Positions 1-8,999 of a DNA stretch of 64,000 bases are shown one piece after another. The DNA comes from Phenylobacterium sp. (lineage in GTDB: Bacteria; Pseudomonadota; Alphaproteobacteria; Caulobacterales; Caulobacteraceae). The notes beneath the pieces are model-generated. The model made no database searches, was not told the origin of the DNA, and saw only the letters and a program-made list of their open reading frames with translations. Each line of letters begins with the position of its first letter. Position 1 is the first letter of the stretch. The DNA is taken from the NCBI RefSeq assembly GCF_030698145.1, contig NZ_JAUYNW010000094.1, positions 33,818 to 97,817 on the forward strand. Direction: 5' to 3'. Both the position numbers and the translations under genes were made by a program.

Positions 1-618
1 GGAGCGCTCCACCGCGTCGTACCAGGCCGGCGCCCAGACCCCATCGCTGGCGCGCCGCCCGGCGGGCCAGCTCAGCATCTCCTCGCGGAACGGGATCGCC
101 AGCGCCGCGCAGAGCGCGTTCAGCATCCCGCGCGGATCGGCCAGCACGTCGGCGCCCAGCACCACCGGCGGGGCGGCGCCCAGCCGATCGCATTCGCGTT
201 CGAACAGCTCGCGCTGCCGCACCACGCCGATATCGTCCAGGGTGACCTCAGCGCGCTTGACCGTATAGGAGGCCAGCACCGCCTCCGGCTCGCGGATCAA
301 GAAGGCGTTGCGGCAGGTCTCCGCCCAGTCGAGGCCGAAGCCCGGGACCATGTGGTGGGTCATGTGCTTCTGGTAGAAGACCGCCTCGCCCGCCGGCGGC
401 TCGCCCGACATGGCCTTGGCCACCTCGCGCCAGTCCAGCGGCTGGGAGGCCAGAACCTCCTCGCGCATCGGATGATCCAGGCCTGTCTGCGCCAGGTAGG
501 CGGCGTAGAAGGGTTCGTCGACCACCACGGTGTCGGGGCGGTTCTCGAAGGCCCGCATCATCGCCGTGGAGATGTTGCGCGGCCCCGACCACATGGCGAT
601 CCGGATGGTTTGGCTCAT
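1..618 (-). CDS. Sulfotransferase-family protein, C-terminal part outside the window
   Basis: The reading frame starts at 618 and runs off the left edge, leaving 206 visible N-terminal residues. Seen: an early loop WSGPRNISTAM (about residues 9-19) followed by VVDEPFY. This resembles the 5'-phosphosulfate-binding loop and following strand of PAPS-dependent sulfotransferases. Later visible residues include a QKHMTHHM stretch and an arginine-containing segment, LIREP, as expected for the adenylate-binding side. The start codon overlaps the stop of the upstream aminotransferase gene as ATGA, so the two genes are co-transcribed and probably translationally coupled. The substrate cannot be inferred. 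Another P-loop NTP-binding fold remains possible because the C-terminal half is missing. Confidence 0.7.
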   Translation of the reverse strand, partial: MSQTIRIAMWSGPRNISTAMMRAFENRPDTVVVDEPFYAAYLAQTGLDHPMREEVLASQPLDWREVAKAMSGEPPAGEAVFYQKHMTHHMVPGFGLDWAETCRNAFLIREPEAVLASYTVKRAEVTLDDIGVVRQRELFERECDRLGAAPPVVLGADVLADPRGMLNALCAALAIPFREEMLSWPAGRRASDGVWAPAWYDAVERS

Positions 619-1523
619 CGGGCCTCCGCGTCCTTCAGCGCCTCATAGGCCGCGCGCAGCCTGGCGGTCACCGGCCCGGGCCGCGTAGCGGGCAGCTCGC
701 GGCCGTCGATCGACCGCACCGGGGTCAGGCCGCCGAACGTGCCGGTGACGAAGGCCTCGTCGGCGGAATAGACCTCGGCCAGGGTGAAGTCGCCCAGGGT
801 GATCGGCACGCCGTGGTCGCCGCACAGCCGGATGACATTGGCCCGCGTGACGCCGTTGAAGCAGTAGGCGCCGGAGGAGGTCATCACCCGCCCGTCGCGG
901 ACGAAGAAGAAGTTGGTGGCGTTGCAGCTTGAGACGAAGCCGTGCGGGTCCAGCATCAGGGCCTCGTCGGCCCCGGCCTTGATCGCCTGCAGCAGGGCCT
1001 GGATCAGGTTCAGCCGGCTGTGGGAGTTGAGCCGCATGTCGAACATGTCGGCCGGGGTGCAGCGGATGGTGGAGGTGAACAGCGACAGGCCGCGGGTCAC
1101 GATCTCCGGGCTGGGCGACTTGTACTCGGCCGTGACCACTATGGTCGGCCTGCCCAGCCAGTTGCGCGGGTCCTGGTTGGCCGCGGCCTTCTCGCCCCGG
1201 GTCACCATCAGCCGCAGGTGGGCCCCGTCCTCCATGCCGTTGGCGGCCAGCAACCGGCGGATCTCGGCCGTCAGCGCCTCGCGGGTCAGGCCGATGTCGA
1301 GGTCGATGGTCCGCGCGCCCTCGTAGAGCCGGTCCATGTGGGCGCCCAGGAAGAGCAGAGCGCCCTTGTGCAGCCGCAGGCCCTCCCAGACCCCGTCGCC
1401 CAGCACGAAGCCAGCGTCGAAGATCGAGACCTTGGCCGCCTCGCGAGGCACGAGATCGCCGTTGAGATAGATGAGCGCCGTCGCGTTGCGCGGGTCGGCG
1501 GCGAAATCCTGACTTCCAGCCAT
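615..1523 (-). CDS. Class IV aminotransferase-like protein (BCAT/D-amino acid aminotransferase fold), 302 aa
   Basis: Family features seen: YLNGDLVPREAAKVSIFDAG near the N-terminus, FVLGDGVWEG, GADEALMLDPHGFVSSCNATN at about 190-210, and GVTRANVIRL and EAFVTGTFGG further on. This is the fold-type IV PLP enzyme family (branched-chain or D-amino acid transaminases, aminodeoxychorismate lyase). Oddity: in the segment MRLNSHSRLNLIQA, where the PLP-binding lysine is normally found (IKxxNxLxN type), my alignment by eye puts asparagine in that place. The protein may therefore be a subfamily with altered chemistry. I have an uncertain memory of close relatives that share an HSxxLN form. Length is normal. 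The gene overlaps the sulfotransferase gene by ATGA and diverges from the M24 peptidase across 60 bases. Confidence 0.85.
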   Translation of the reverse strand: MAGSQDFAADPRNATALIYLNGDLVPREAAKVSIFDAGFVLGDGVWEGLRLHKGALLFLGAHMDRLYEGARTIDLDIGLTREALTAEIRRLLAANGMEDGAHLRLMVTRGEKAAANQDPRNWLGRPTIVVTAEYKSPSPEIVTRGLSLFTSTIRCTPADMFDMRLNSHSRLNLIQALLQAIKAGADEALMLDPHGFVSSCNATNFFFVRDGRVMTSSGAYCFNGVTRANVIRLCGDHGVPITLGDFTLAEVYSADEAFVTGTFGGLTPVRSIDGRELPATRPGPVTARLRAAYEALKDAEAR

Positions 1524-1583
1524 GGCGGCAAGTTGTAGGTGGCGTTAGGACACGAGGCTAGCGCCTGACAGCGGAGTTTCAGC

Positions 1584-2786
1584 ATGACCCATGGCATCGG
1601 CGGCTCGACCGCGGAGATCGAGCTTTCGCAACTCTCGCCCTGGCCCAATCCCGCACCGGCCATCACGCGAGAGGAGCGCATGGCCCGGATCGCCCGCGCC
1701 CGGGAGCTGATGGGCCAGATCGGCGCGGACGCCCTGATCGTCGGCGCCGGCGCCTCGCTGCGCTATTTCGCCGGCGTCGGCTGGAACGCCACCGAGCGGC
1801 TGGTGGCGATGATCCTGCCGCTGGAGGGCCCGCCGCGGATGGTCTGCCCGCGCTTCGAGCTGGGCTCGTTGGAAGCCTCGCTCGGGATCGAGGCGCAGAT
1901 GCTGCTCTGGGAGGAACATGAGAGCCCCTATGTGCTGGCCGCCCGCACCCTGGGCGACCTTGGCGCCAAGACCCTGGCAATCGACCCCGCCCTGCCCTTC
2001 TTCGTGTTCAACGGCCTGAGGCTGGCCGCGCCGGGCGTCGACCTGCTGGACGGCGCCCCGGTCATCGACGGTTGCCGGATGATCAAGTCGTCTGCCGAGC
2101 TGGCCCTGATGTCCCAGGCCAAGGCCATGACGTTGGAGGTCCACCGCCGCGCCGCGGCCATCCTGGCGCCGGGGATCACCACCACGGCGGTGCGTCGCTT
2201 CATCGACCAGGCGCACCGGGCGCTGGGCGCCGACGACGGGTCGTCCTTCTGCGCGGTGCAGTTCGGCCTGGCCAGCGCCTACCCCCACGGCCTGCCCGGC
2301 GAACAGGCCCTGGCCGATGGCGACCTGGTCCTGATCGACACCGGCTGCCGGGTGCAGGGCTACAATTCCGACATCACCCGCACCTACGCGTTCGGCGAGC
2401 CTTCCCCCGAGCATCGCCGGGTCTGGGAAGTCGAGAAGCGCGCCCAGGCCGCCGCCTTCGCCGCCGTGAAACCCGGCGTGCCCTGCGAAGAGATCGACGC
2501 GGTCGCTCGCTCGGTCCTGGCCGCCGCCGGGTTCAGCCCCGACTACGACCTGCCGGGCCTGCCCCACCGGACCGGCCACGGCATCGGACTGTCGATCCAT
2601 GAGGCGCCCTATCTGGTCCGCGGCGACAAGACCCCGCTGGCGCCCGGCATGTGCTTCTCGAACGAGCCGATGATCGTCATCCCCGATGCGTTCGGCGTGC
2701 GCCTGGAGGACCACTTCCACGTCACGGTGGACGGGGCCGCCTGGTTCACCCCGCCCCAGCCCAGCCTGGAAAAACCGTTCGGCTGA
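1584..2786 (+). CDS. M24-family metallopeptidase (Xaa-Pro aminopeptidase-like), 400 aa
   Basis: The pita-bread peptidase domain fills the C-terminal half. Its dinuclear-metal ligands can be read in order: Asp in LIDTG, Asp in SDITR, His in HRTGHGIGLSIHE, Glu in FSNEPMI and Glu in VRLEDHF. The N-terminal half is the usual creatinase-type domain. The family removes N-terminal residues ahead of proline or acts on dipeptides and creatine-like substrates; specificity is not visible. There is no signal peptide, so it is probably cytoplasmic. The start at 1584 follows a GGAG-type site (gcggag). It is divergent from the aminotransferase, and the 60-base gap must hold both promoters. Confidence 0.9.
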   Translation: MTHGIGGSTAEIELSQLSPWPNPAPAITREERMARIARARELMGQIGADALIVGAGASLRYFAGVGWNATERLVAMILPLEGPPRMVCPRFELGSLEASLGIEAQMLLWEEHESPYVLAARTLGDLGAKTLAIDPALPFFVFNGLRLAAPGVDLLDGAPVIDGCRMIKSSAELALMSQAKAMTLEVHRRAAAILAPGITTTAVRRFIDQAHRALGADDGSSFCAVQFGLASAYPHGLPGEQALADGDLVLIDTGCRVQGYNSDITRTYAFGEPSPEHRRVWEVEKRAQAAAFAAVKPGVPCEEIDAVARSVLAAAGFSPDYDLPGLPHRTGHGIGLSIHEAPYLVRGDKTPLAPGMCFSNEPMIVIPDAFGVRLEDHFHVTVDGAAWFTPPQPSLEKPFG

Positions 2787-2848
2787 CCGACCTGCGCGCC
2801 CCCGAGTCGCGCCTTGCACGCGCCCTGCTCCCGATATACAGTTATTAT

Positions 2849-2864
2849 ACAACTAGTAAGTTGT
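2849..2864. promoter_or_regulatory. Operator-like palindrome in an AT-rich patch
   Basis: ACAACT-AGTA-AGTTGT is a perfect 6-bp inverted repeat inside a conspicuously AT-rich stretch in a GC-rich genome. It lies between the M24 gene and copA. It looks like a repressor site overlapping a -10 element, but no open reading frame follows closely, so the controlled transcript is unknown. Confidence 0.3.
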
Positions 2865-2873
2865 TGATACCCT

Positions 2874-2959
2874 GTACCCCCGTCACCTGAGCCTGTCCGC
2901 GGAACCACCCTCCCCCCAGCGACGCGGCCCCCGCCCCCACGGGGTACGGCTCAGGTGAC
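2874..2959. other. Interlocking inverted repeats, possible pseudoknotted RNA or operator
   Basis: A perfect 12-bp inverted repeat, GTCACCTGAGCC (2882-2893) with GGCTCAGGTGAC (2948-2959), is interlocked with a 7-bp one, GTACCCC (2874-2880) with GGGGTAC (2941-2947). The pairing order is that of a pseudoknot, not a simple hairpin. The stretch lies in the 360-base gap between the M24 gene and copA, where I see no convincing protein gene. If transcribed it could be a small RNA or a leader; as DNA it could be a bipartite binding site. Confidence 0.35.
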
Positions 2960-3084
2960 ACCCTCAGGGGCGCTCGACGCGGCGGGCGGCGGCCAAGAAC
3001 ATCGCTGCCCGCGGCAGTGGTGGTCGTCAGATTGCCTTCGGCCGCCCCCATTGCGGACATCGAAAACCGCAGGAAACGAACCCC

Positions 3085-3115
3085 TTGACCCTCCCATCAT
3101 GGGAAGGTCCATCTA
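3085..3115 (+). promoter_or_regulatory. CueR/MerR-type copper-responsive promoter
   Basis: The -35 element TTGACC (3085-3090) and the -10-like CATCTA (3110-3115) are separated by 19 bases, the over-long spacing typical of MerR-family promoters. The spacer holds the dyad CTCCCATCATGGGAAGG, matching the CueR box pattern. It sits 31 bases upstream of the copA start, with AGGAGG at 3134-3139 serving as the ribosome site. Activation by the CueR-like protein encoded downstream is a strong inference. Confidence 0.85.
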
Positions 3116-3146
3116 GGGCGGGCATCGACCACCAGGAGGCCCGTTC

Positions 3147-5645
3147 ATGCCCGCTACGACGCTGACGCCCATCGACATACCTGTGCTCGGCATGACCTGC
3201 GCCAGCTGCGTCAGGCGGGTCGAGAAGGCCATCGCCGCCGTGCCAGGCGTGGCCAGGGCCTCGGTGAACCTTACCGCCGAACGCGCTCATGTGGAGTTCA
3301 CCGCTGAGGACCAGACGCGCGCGGTGGTCGAGGCGATCCGCAAGGCGGGCTACGAGCCGCTCGCCCACACAGTCGAGCTCAAGGTCGACGGAATGACCTG
3401 CGCGAGTTGTGTAGGGCGGGTCGAGCGGGCGCTAAGGGGGGTTCCGGGCGTGCTCGCGGCCGAGGTCAACCTGGCCACCGAACGGGCGAGCGTCCGCGTC
3501 CTCGAAGGGTCCGCCGGAACACTAGCTCTCACCGCGGCGGTTGCGAGCGCAGGCTATGAAGCCAAGCCAGTCGGGGAGACCACGCCCGACCTGACCGACC
3601 GCGAACGCGCTGCCCGCGAGGCTGAAATCATGGGCCTGAAGCGCGCCGTGCTGGTCGCCGCCCTGGCGACAGCGCCGCTGTTCCTGGCGGAAATGGCTCG
3701 TCATTTCATTCCAGGCGCCCACCACTGGCTGGCCGCGACCATCGGTGAACAGCCCTGGCGGCTGATAAGCTTCGCGCTGGCGGGCTTCGTCCTGTTCGGG
3801 CCGGGCCTGCGGTTCTATCGCAAGGGCGTGCCGAACCTGATCCGGCGCACCCCCGACATGAACTCCCTGGTCGTGCTCGGCGCGAGCGCGGCCTTCGCCT
3901 ATTCGGCGGTCGCGACCTTCGCCCCGCGACTCCTGCCGGCCAGCGCCGACTTCGTCTACTACGAGGCTGCGGCCGTCATCGTGACCCTGATCCTGCTCGG
4001 CCGGCTGTTCGAGGCGCAGGCCAAGGGCCGGACCAGCGAGGCCATCAAGCGGCTGATGACCCTGCAGGCGAAGACCGCCCACGTGCTGCGCGGCGGCGAG
4101 GAGGCCGAAATCGCCGTGGCCGATGTCATCGTCGGCGACATTGTCGTGGTCCGTCCGGGGGAACGCGTCGCCGTCGACGGCGACGTGGTCGAGGGCGCGT
4201 CCTTTGTCGATGAGTCAATGATCACCGGGGAGCCGATCCCGGCCGCGAAGGGCCCCGGCGACGGGGTCGTTGGGGGCACGGTCAACAAGACCGGCGCCTT
4301 CCGGTTCCGCGCCACCAAGGTCGGCTCGGCGACCCTGCTGGCCCAGATCGTCCGCATGGTGGAGACCGCCCAGGGCGCCAAGCTGCCGATCCAGGCCCTG
4401 GTCGACCAGGTGACCTCCTGGTTCGTGCCGGCGGTGATCGCCGCAGCCGCCCTCACCTTCGGCGTTTGGCTGGTCTTCGGGCCGAGCCCGGCGCTCAGCT
4501 TCGCCCTGGTCAATGCGGTCGCCGTGTTGATCATCGCCTGTCCCTGCGCCATGGGCCTGGCTACGCCGACCTCGATCATGGTCGGAACCGGCAAGGCCGC
4601 CGAACTCGGGGTGCTGTTCCGCAACGGCGAGGCCCTGCAGAGCCTTCGCGATGTGAAGGTGGTGGCCTTCGACAAGACCGGGACCCTGACGCTCGGCCGT
4701 CCTGCTCTCACCGACCTGCAGGTCGCCGACGGCCATGACGAGGTGGACGTCCTGCGCCTGGTCGCCGCCGTCGAGGGCAGGTCCGAGCACCCCATCGCCC
4801 AAGCCATCGTCGAGACGGCGAAGGCCCGAGGGCTGGCGGCGGCGACGGCCGACGCCTTCGAGGCTGTCCCCGGCTTCGGCGCCCAGGCCACTGTCGAGGG
4901 CAGGCTGGTGCAGGTCGGAGCCGACCGCTTCCTGCAGCGCCTCGGCGTATCGACGGCGCCGTTCGCGATCGAGGCCGAGCGCCTGGCCGGCGAGGCCAAG
5001 ACCCCACTCTACGCGGCCATCGACGGTGAACTCGTGGCGATCATCGCTGTCGCCGATCCGATCAAGCCGACCACGGCCCAGGCGCTGAGCGCTCTGCACG
5101 CCATGGGCCTGAAGGTGGCGATGATCACCGGCGACAACCGCCGCACGGCGCAAGCCGTCGCCGCGGTCCTGGGGGTTGACGACGTGGTCGCCGAGGTCCT
5201 ACCCGACGCCAAGGTGGCCACCGTCAAGGCGCTCCAGGCGCGCTACGGCCGCGTCGCCTTCGTCGGCGATGGGGTCAACGACGCGCCGGCCCTGGCGACG
5301 GCCGATGTAGGGATCGCCATGGGCGCCGGCACGGACATCGCCATCGAGAGCGCCGATCTGGTGCTGATGCGTAGCGACCTGCTGGGCGTGGCCACGGCCA
5401 TCGCGCTGAGCCGGGCGGTGTTGGGCAACATCCGCCAGAACCTGATCTGGGCGTTTGGCTACAACGTCGTCCTGATCCCCGTAGCGGCCGGCCTGCTCTA
5501 TCCGACCTTCGGAATCCTGCTCTCGCCCATGATCGCCGCCGGGGCCATGGCGCTGTCCAGCGTCAGCGTGCTCACCAATGCGCTACGCCTTCGCACTTTC
5601 AGGCCGCCCGCGCCGATATACGTCACTGAAGGATCCGCCGCATGA
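3147..5645 (+). CDS. copA: Copper-exporting P1B-type ATPase, 832 aa
   Basis: Inner-membrane pump that moves Cu(I) out of the cytoplasm using ATP. Two N-terminal heavy-metal-binding domains carry GMTCASC motifs (Cys18/Cys21 and about Cys85/Cys88). They are followed by the transmembrane set, the TGE actuator motif, the membrane metal site CPC in [15 protein letters not shown] (about 465), the phosphorylation site DKTGTLT (about 509), SEHPIAQAI in the nucleotide domain and [10 protein letters not shown] (about 706). CPC with paired HMA domains points to Cu(I), not Zn or Co. It is expressed from a CueR-type promoter and overlaps the regulator gene by ATGA, so pump and sensor form one operon. All key motifs are intact. 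Confidence 0.97.
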   Translation: MPATTLTPIDIPVLGMTCASCVRRVEKAIAAVPGVARASVNLTAERAHVEFTAEDQTRAVVEAIRKAGYEPLAHTVELKVDGMTCASCVGRVERALRGVPGVLAAEVNLATERASVRVLEGSAGTLALTAAVASAGYEAKPVGETTPDLTDRERAAREAEIMGLKRAVLVAALATAPLFLAEMARHFIPGAHHWLAATIGEQPWRLISFALAGFVLFGPGLRFYRKGVPNLIRRTPDMNSLVVLGASAAFAYSAVATFAPRLLPASADFVYYEAAAVIVTLILLGRLFEAQAKGRTSEAIKRLMTLQAKTAHVLRGGEEAEIAVADVIVGDIVVVRPGERVAVDGDVVEGASFVDESMITGEPIPAAKGPGDGVVGGTVNKTGAFRFRATKVGSATLLAQIVRMVETAQGAKLPIQALVDQVTSWFVPAVIAAAALTFGVWLVFGPSPALSFALVNAVAVLIIACPCAMGLATPTSIMVGTGKAAELGVLFRNGEALQSLRDVKVVAFDKTGTLTLGRPALTDLQVADGHDEVDVLRLVAAVEGRSEHPIAQAIVETAKARGLAAATADAFEAVPGFGAQATVEGRLVQVGADRFLQRLGVSTAPFAIEAERLAGEAKTPLYAAIDGELVAIIAVADPIKPTTAQALSALHAMGLKVAMITGDNRRTAQAVAAVLGVDDVVAEVLPDAKVATVKALQARYGRVAFVGDGVNDAPALATADVGIAMGAGTDIAIESADLVLMRSDLLGVATAIALSRAVLGNIRQNLIWAFGYNVVLIPVAAGLLYPTFGILLSPMIAAGAMALSSVSVLTNALRLRTFRPPAPIYVTEGSAA

Positions 5646-6070
5646 ACATCGGCCAAGCGTCCAAGGCTTCCGGGGTCTCGACCAAGATGATCCGGTATTA
5701 TGATGAGATCGGCTTGGTGCGGCCCGCGAGCCGCACCGAGTCCAACTACCGGGAGTTCGACGATCGCGAGATCAACGAGCTGCGCTTCATCAAGCGCGCG
5801 CGCAGCCTCGGCTTCTCGGTCAGCGACATCACCCAGCTGCTGTCGCTGTGGCGCGACAGCGACAGGTCGAGCCGGGAGGTCAAGGCGATCGCCGACCATC
5901 ACCTCGCCGACCTCGACGCCCGCATCGCCGAGATGAAGTCCATGGCCGACACCCTCCGCCACCTCTCCCACTGCTGCACTGGCGATGATCGGCCAAACTG
6001 TCCGATCTTGGCCGATCTGACCGAGGGCAAGGAGCCCGGCAGCCCAAGTCAGAAGCCGCTGCGTCGGTAA
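5642..6070 (+). CDS. cueR: CueR/HmrR-type MerR-family copper regulator, 142 aa
   Basis: N-terminal MerR winged helix ([21 protein letters not shown]), then the dimerisation helix and a C-terminal metal loop [14 protein letters not shown]. The loop has the two cysteines spaced as in CueR proteins that bind Cu(I), Ag(I) or Au(I). MerR activators of this type untwist promoters with 19-bp spacers, and such a promoter precedes copA. The start codon lies within the copA stop (ATGA). Self-regulation through the shared operon is inferred. Confidence 0.93.
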   Translation: MNIGQASKASGVSTKMIRYYDEIGLVRPASRTESNYREFDDREINELRFIKRARSLGFSVSDITQLLSLWRDSDRSSREVKAIADHHLADLDARIAEMKSMADTLRHLSHCCTGDDRPNCPILADLTEGKEPGSPSQKPLRR

Positions 6071-6191
6071 ACGACCTGGGTCTTCTCCTCCTCGGATCCG
6101 GCGGCGACGTGACGCCAGTCACCGGGCTGGCTCGGAGCCGAGCAGGAATTCCATGACGGCCCATGCCGACGAATCGGCTCTCAGCTCGGTC

Positions 6192-6210
6192 GTATTTGAA
6201 TTTTGAATAC
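6192..6210. promoter_or_regulatory. Possible operator, GTATT-N9-AATAC
   Basis: GTATT and AATAC form an inverted repeat nine bases apart in the 221-base gap before the iron-sulfur subunit gene. The sequence between is AT-rich, which stands out here. The regulator is unknown; this is a pattern observation only. A shorter GCTCGG/CCGAGC hairpin at 6130-6143 may end the copper operon. Confidence 0.25.
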
Positions 6211-6291
6211 AGGCGCGCTGGCCAGCTGGCGGCTCAGCTTCGGAGGCTGTAATCCGGTCGTGGCGATTGCGCATCACGATCGGAGACATCC

Positions 6292-6756
6292 ATGGCCGTC
6301 AGGCTTCACGTCAACGGTTCGGTCCGCGAGGCCGATGTCGATCCGGAAATGCCGCTGCTGTGGGCGCTGCGCGACGTGCTCGGTGTTCTCGGGCCGAAAT
6401 TCGGGTGCGGCGTCGCCCAGTGCGGCGCCTGCACCGTGCACGTCGATGGCCAGCCGATCCGCTCCTGCGTCACACCGGTGGCCGCCGTCTCGGGCCGCGT
6501 GACCACCATCGAGGGTGTTGGCGCCACCGCCATCGGCAGGAGGGTCCAGCAGGCCTGGAGCGAACTCGACGTCGCCCAGTGCGGCTACTGCCAGCCCGGC
6601 CAGATCATGTCGGCCACGGCCCTGCTGAAGGGTAAGGCCAAGCCCGCTAACGACGACATCGACGCGGCGATGGGCGGCAACATCTGCCGCTGCGCCACCT
6701 ACACCCGCATCCGGGCCGCCATCAAACAGGCCTCCGGCCAGAAGACGGAGGCTTGA
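6292..6756 (+). CDS. (2Fe-2S) small subunit of a molybdenum hydroxylase, IorA-like, 154 aa
   Basis: Two [2Fe-2S] sites are visible: the plant-ferredoxin type FGCGVAQCGACTVHVDG with a later SC, and the helical-bundle type QCGYCQPGQIM plus NICRCATYTR. This is the standard small subunit of xanthine-oxidase-family enzymes of the isoquinoline 1-oxidoreductase kind, passing electrons from the molybdopterin subunit encoded next. A GGAGA ribosome site precedes the start. The stop overlaps the non-coding lead of the large-subunit gene. No FAD subunit is encoded nearby, in keeping with the two-subunit type that uses a membrane or cytochrome acceptor. Confidence 0.92.
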   Translation: MAVRLHVNGSVREADVDPEMPLLWALRDVLGVLGPKFGCGVAQCGACTVHVDGQPIRSCVTPVAAVSGRVTTIEGVGATAIGRRVQQAWSELDVAQCGYCQPGQIMSATALLKGKAKPANDDIDAAMGGNICRCATYTRIRAAIKQASGQKTEA

Positions 6757-6761
6757 GGATC

Positions 6762-8951
6762 ATGGCTGACGGAACCCTTCCCCTCACCGCCTCGCGGCGC
6801 GATGTCCTCAGGACCGGCGTGGGCGCCGGCGGCGGCCTGCTGATGGGCTTCGCCATGGCCGGCAAGGCAGCGGCCCAGGCCGCGAGCGCCAAGCTCAACA
6901 CCTATGTCTCCATCGCTCCCGACGGGGCGGTGTCGATCATGGCCAAGAACCCGGAGGTCGGGCAGGGGATCAAGACCTCGCTGCCGATGATCATCGCCGA
7001 GGAGCTGGACGTCGACTGGGCCCAGGTGAAGAGCGTCCAGGCGCCCTCCGACCCCGCCCTTTATGGCCGCCAGTTTGCCGGCGGCAGCGCGGCCACGCCG
7101 CTGCACTGGGACGAGCTGCGCCGCGTGGGCGCCGCCGGCCGCGCAATGCTGATCGCCGCCGCCGCCAAGGGCTGGAACGTGCCGGCCGGCGAATGCATCA
7201 CCGCCTCGGGCGTCGTCCATCACAAGGCGTCCGGCCGCAAGGCGACTTACGGCGCCCTGTCGGCTGTGGCAGCGACCCTGCCGGCGCCGGACCTCAAGAC
7301 CCTGATCCTGAAGGATCCCAAGGACTACAAGATCATCGGGCGCTCCATCGCCCAGGTCGACACGCCCTCGATCGTGACTGGCAAGCCGCTGTTCGGGATC
7401 GACGTGGTCGTACCGGGCATGCTGTTCGCCACCTTCGAGAAGGCGCCGGTGTTCGGCGCCAAGGTCGCCAGCGCCAATCTGGAGGCCGCCAAGGCGGTGA
7501 AGGGCGTGCGCCACGCTTTCGTGGTCGAGGGCGGGACCGCGCTGGACGGCCTGCTGCCCGGGGTCGCGGTGGTGGCCGACAGCTGGTGGGCGGCGCGCAA
7601 GGGCCGCGACAAGCTCGACATCAAATGGGCAGAACATCAGACCTCGAGCCAGTCGTCGGTGAGCTTCGCCGCCAAGGCCGTTGAGCTCTCCAAGGGCGCG
7701 CCCCTGCGCACCGAACGCAATGACGGCGACGTGGACGCAGCCCTCAAGGGCGCGGCCAAGACGGTGGAGGCGGCCTACGCCTATCCCTTCATCTCGCACG
7801 CCAATCTGGAGCCGCAGAACTGCACGGCCCAGGTCAAGGACGGCAAGGTGGAGATCTGGGCGCCCACCCAGAACCCGCAGCCCGGCCGCGACCTGGTGGC
7901 CAAGGCCCTGGGCGTCGCCGACAAGGACGTGTTCATCCACATGATCCGCTGCGGCGGCGGGTTCGGGCGGCGGCTGAACAACGACTACATGGTCGAGGCC
8001 GCCTGGATCGCCAAGCAGGTCGGCGCACCGGTGAAGCTGCTGTGGACGCGTGAAGACGACATGCGCCACGACTTCTACCGCCCGGCCGGCTGGCACTTCC
8101 TGCAAGGCGGCGTGGACGCCAATGGCGACATCGTCGGCTGGAAGAACCACTTCGTGTCGCTGGGCGAGAACGGTCAGGTCGCGCGGTCCGCCGGGATGGC
8201 GGCCCACGAGTTCCCGGCGCGCTTCGTGCCCAACTATCGCTACGACCTGTCGCTAATGGCCTGCGGCGTGCCGACCGGGCCCCTTAGGGCGCCGGGCTCC
8301 AACGCCATCGCCTTCGTGGTGCAGTGCTTCATCGACGAGCTGGCCCACGCCGCGGGCGCGGACCCGGTGGCGTTCCGGCTGAAGATGCTGGGCGACAAGG
8401 GCCTGGTCGGGACGCTCGGCCGCGACGCCTATGACGCCGGACGGATGGCGGGCGTGCTGAAGCTGGTCGCCGAGAAGTCCGGCTGGGGCCGCAAGCTGCC
8501 CAAGGGCTCGGGCCTGGGCGTGGGCTTCCACTTCAGCCACCTGGGCTACTTCGCCGAGGTGGTCGAGGTGAAGGTCGCCGCGGACGGCGCAATCGAACTG
8601 GTCAAGGTGTGGGTGGGCGCCGATGTGGGCCGCCAGATCATCAATCCGTTCGGCGCGCTGAACCAGATCGAGGGGTCTGTCCTGGACGGCCTTTCCGGCG
8701 CGCTCACCCAGAAGGTCACCATCGAGAACGGCGCCGCTCGGGAGGGGAATTTCAACGACTACCCCCTGATGCGGATCAGTTCGGCGCCGCCGATCGAGAC
8801 CCACTTCGTGAAGTCGGACAACTCGCCGACGGGGCTCGGCGAGCCGGCCATGCCGCCGGTGATTCCGGCGCTCTGCAACGCGATCTTCGCGGCGACCGGC
8901 AAGCGCATCCGCCAACTGCCGATCGACACGGGGCTGCTGAAGAGCGTCTAG
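6762..8951 (+). CDS. Molybdopterin-binding large subunit, IorB-like, Tat-exported, 729 aa
   Basis: The N-terminus holds a twin-arginine signal (SRRDVLRTG followed by a glycine-rich hydrophobic stretch and an AQA cleavage-type site), so the complex is expected in the periplasm. The body matches the aldehyde oxidase/isoquinoline 1-oxidoreductase large subunit; visible are GQGIKT near residue 70, GGGFGRR at about 400 and GLGEPAMPPV near the C-terminus. ATG 6762 was chosen over an in-frame TTG at 6753 because GGAGG at 6747-6751 is correctly spaced for it. The substrate is unknown; relatives oxidise N-heterocycles or aldehydes. A second such pair lies at 53.5-56.2 kb. Confidence 0.92.
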   Translation: MADGTLPLTASRRDVLRTGVGAGGGLLMGFAMAGKAAAQAASAKLNTYVSIAPDGAVSIMAKNPEVGQGIKTSLPMIIAEELDVDWAQVKSVQAPSDPALYGRQFAGGSAATPLHWDELRRVGAAGRAMLIAAAAKGWNVPAGECITASGVVHHKASGRKATYGALSAVAATLPAPDLKTLILKDPKDYKIIGRSIAQVDTPSIVTGKPLFGIDVVVPGMLFATFEKAPVFGAKVASANLEAAKAVKGVRHAFVVEGGTALDGLLPGVAVVADSWWAARKGRDKLDIKWAEHQTSSQSSVSFAAKAVELSKGAPLRTERNDGDVDAALKGAAKTVEAAYAYPFISHANLEPQNCTAQVKDGKVEIWAPTQNPQPGRDLVAKALGVADKDVFIHMIRCGGGFGRRLNNDYMVEAAWIAKQVGAPVKLLWTREDDMRHDFYRPAGWHFLQGGVDANGDIVGWKNHFVSLGENGQVARSAGMAAHEFPARFVPNYRYDLSLMACGVPTGPLRAPGSNAIAFVVQCFIDELAHAAGADPVAFRLKMLGDKGLVGTLGRDAYDAGRMAGVLKLVAEKSGWGRKLPKGSGLGVGFHFSHLGYFAEVVEVKVAADGAIELVKVWVGADVGRQIINPFGALNQIEGSVLDGLSGALTQKVTIENGAAREGNFNDYPLMRISSAPPIETHFVKSDNSPTGLGEPAMPPVIPALCNAIFAATGKRIRQLPIDTGLLKSV

Positions 8952-8999
8952 GCGCGACCTCCGCTATCGCGGCAATTGAGGGCGCGGTATGAGGTCGCC

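Noticed and set aside
2845..3060. Small minus-strand open frame of 71 codons before copA
   Set aside because: It lacks a ribosome site and a recognisable motif and runs through the inverted-repeat region; not supported as a gene.
6699..8207. 502-codon open frame opposite the first IorB-like gene
   Set aside because: Same antisense artefact; no motifs, and the forward gene has a complete signal peptide and conserved motifs.
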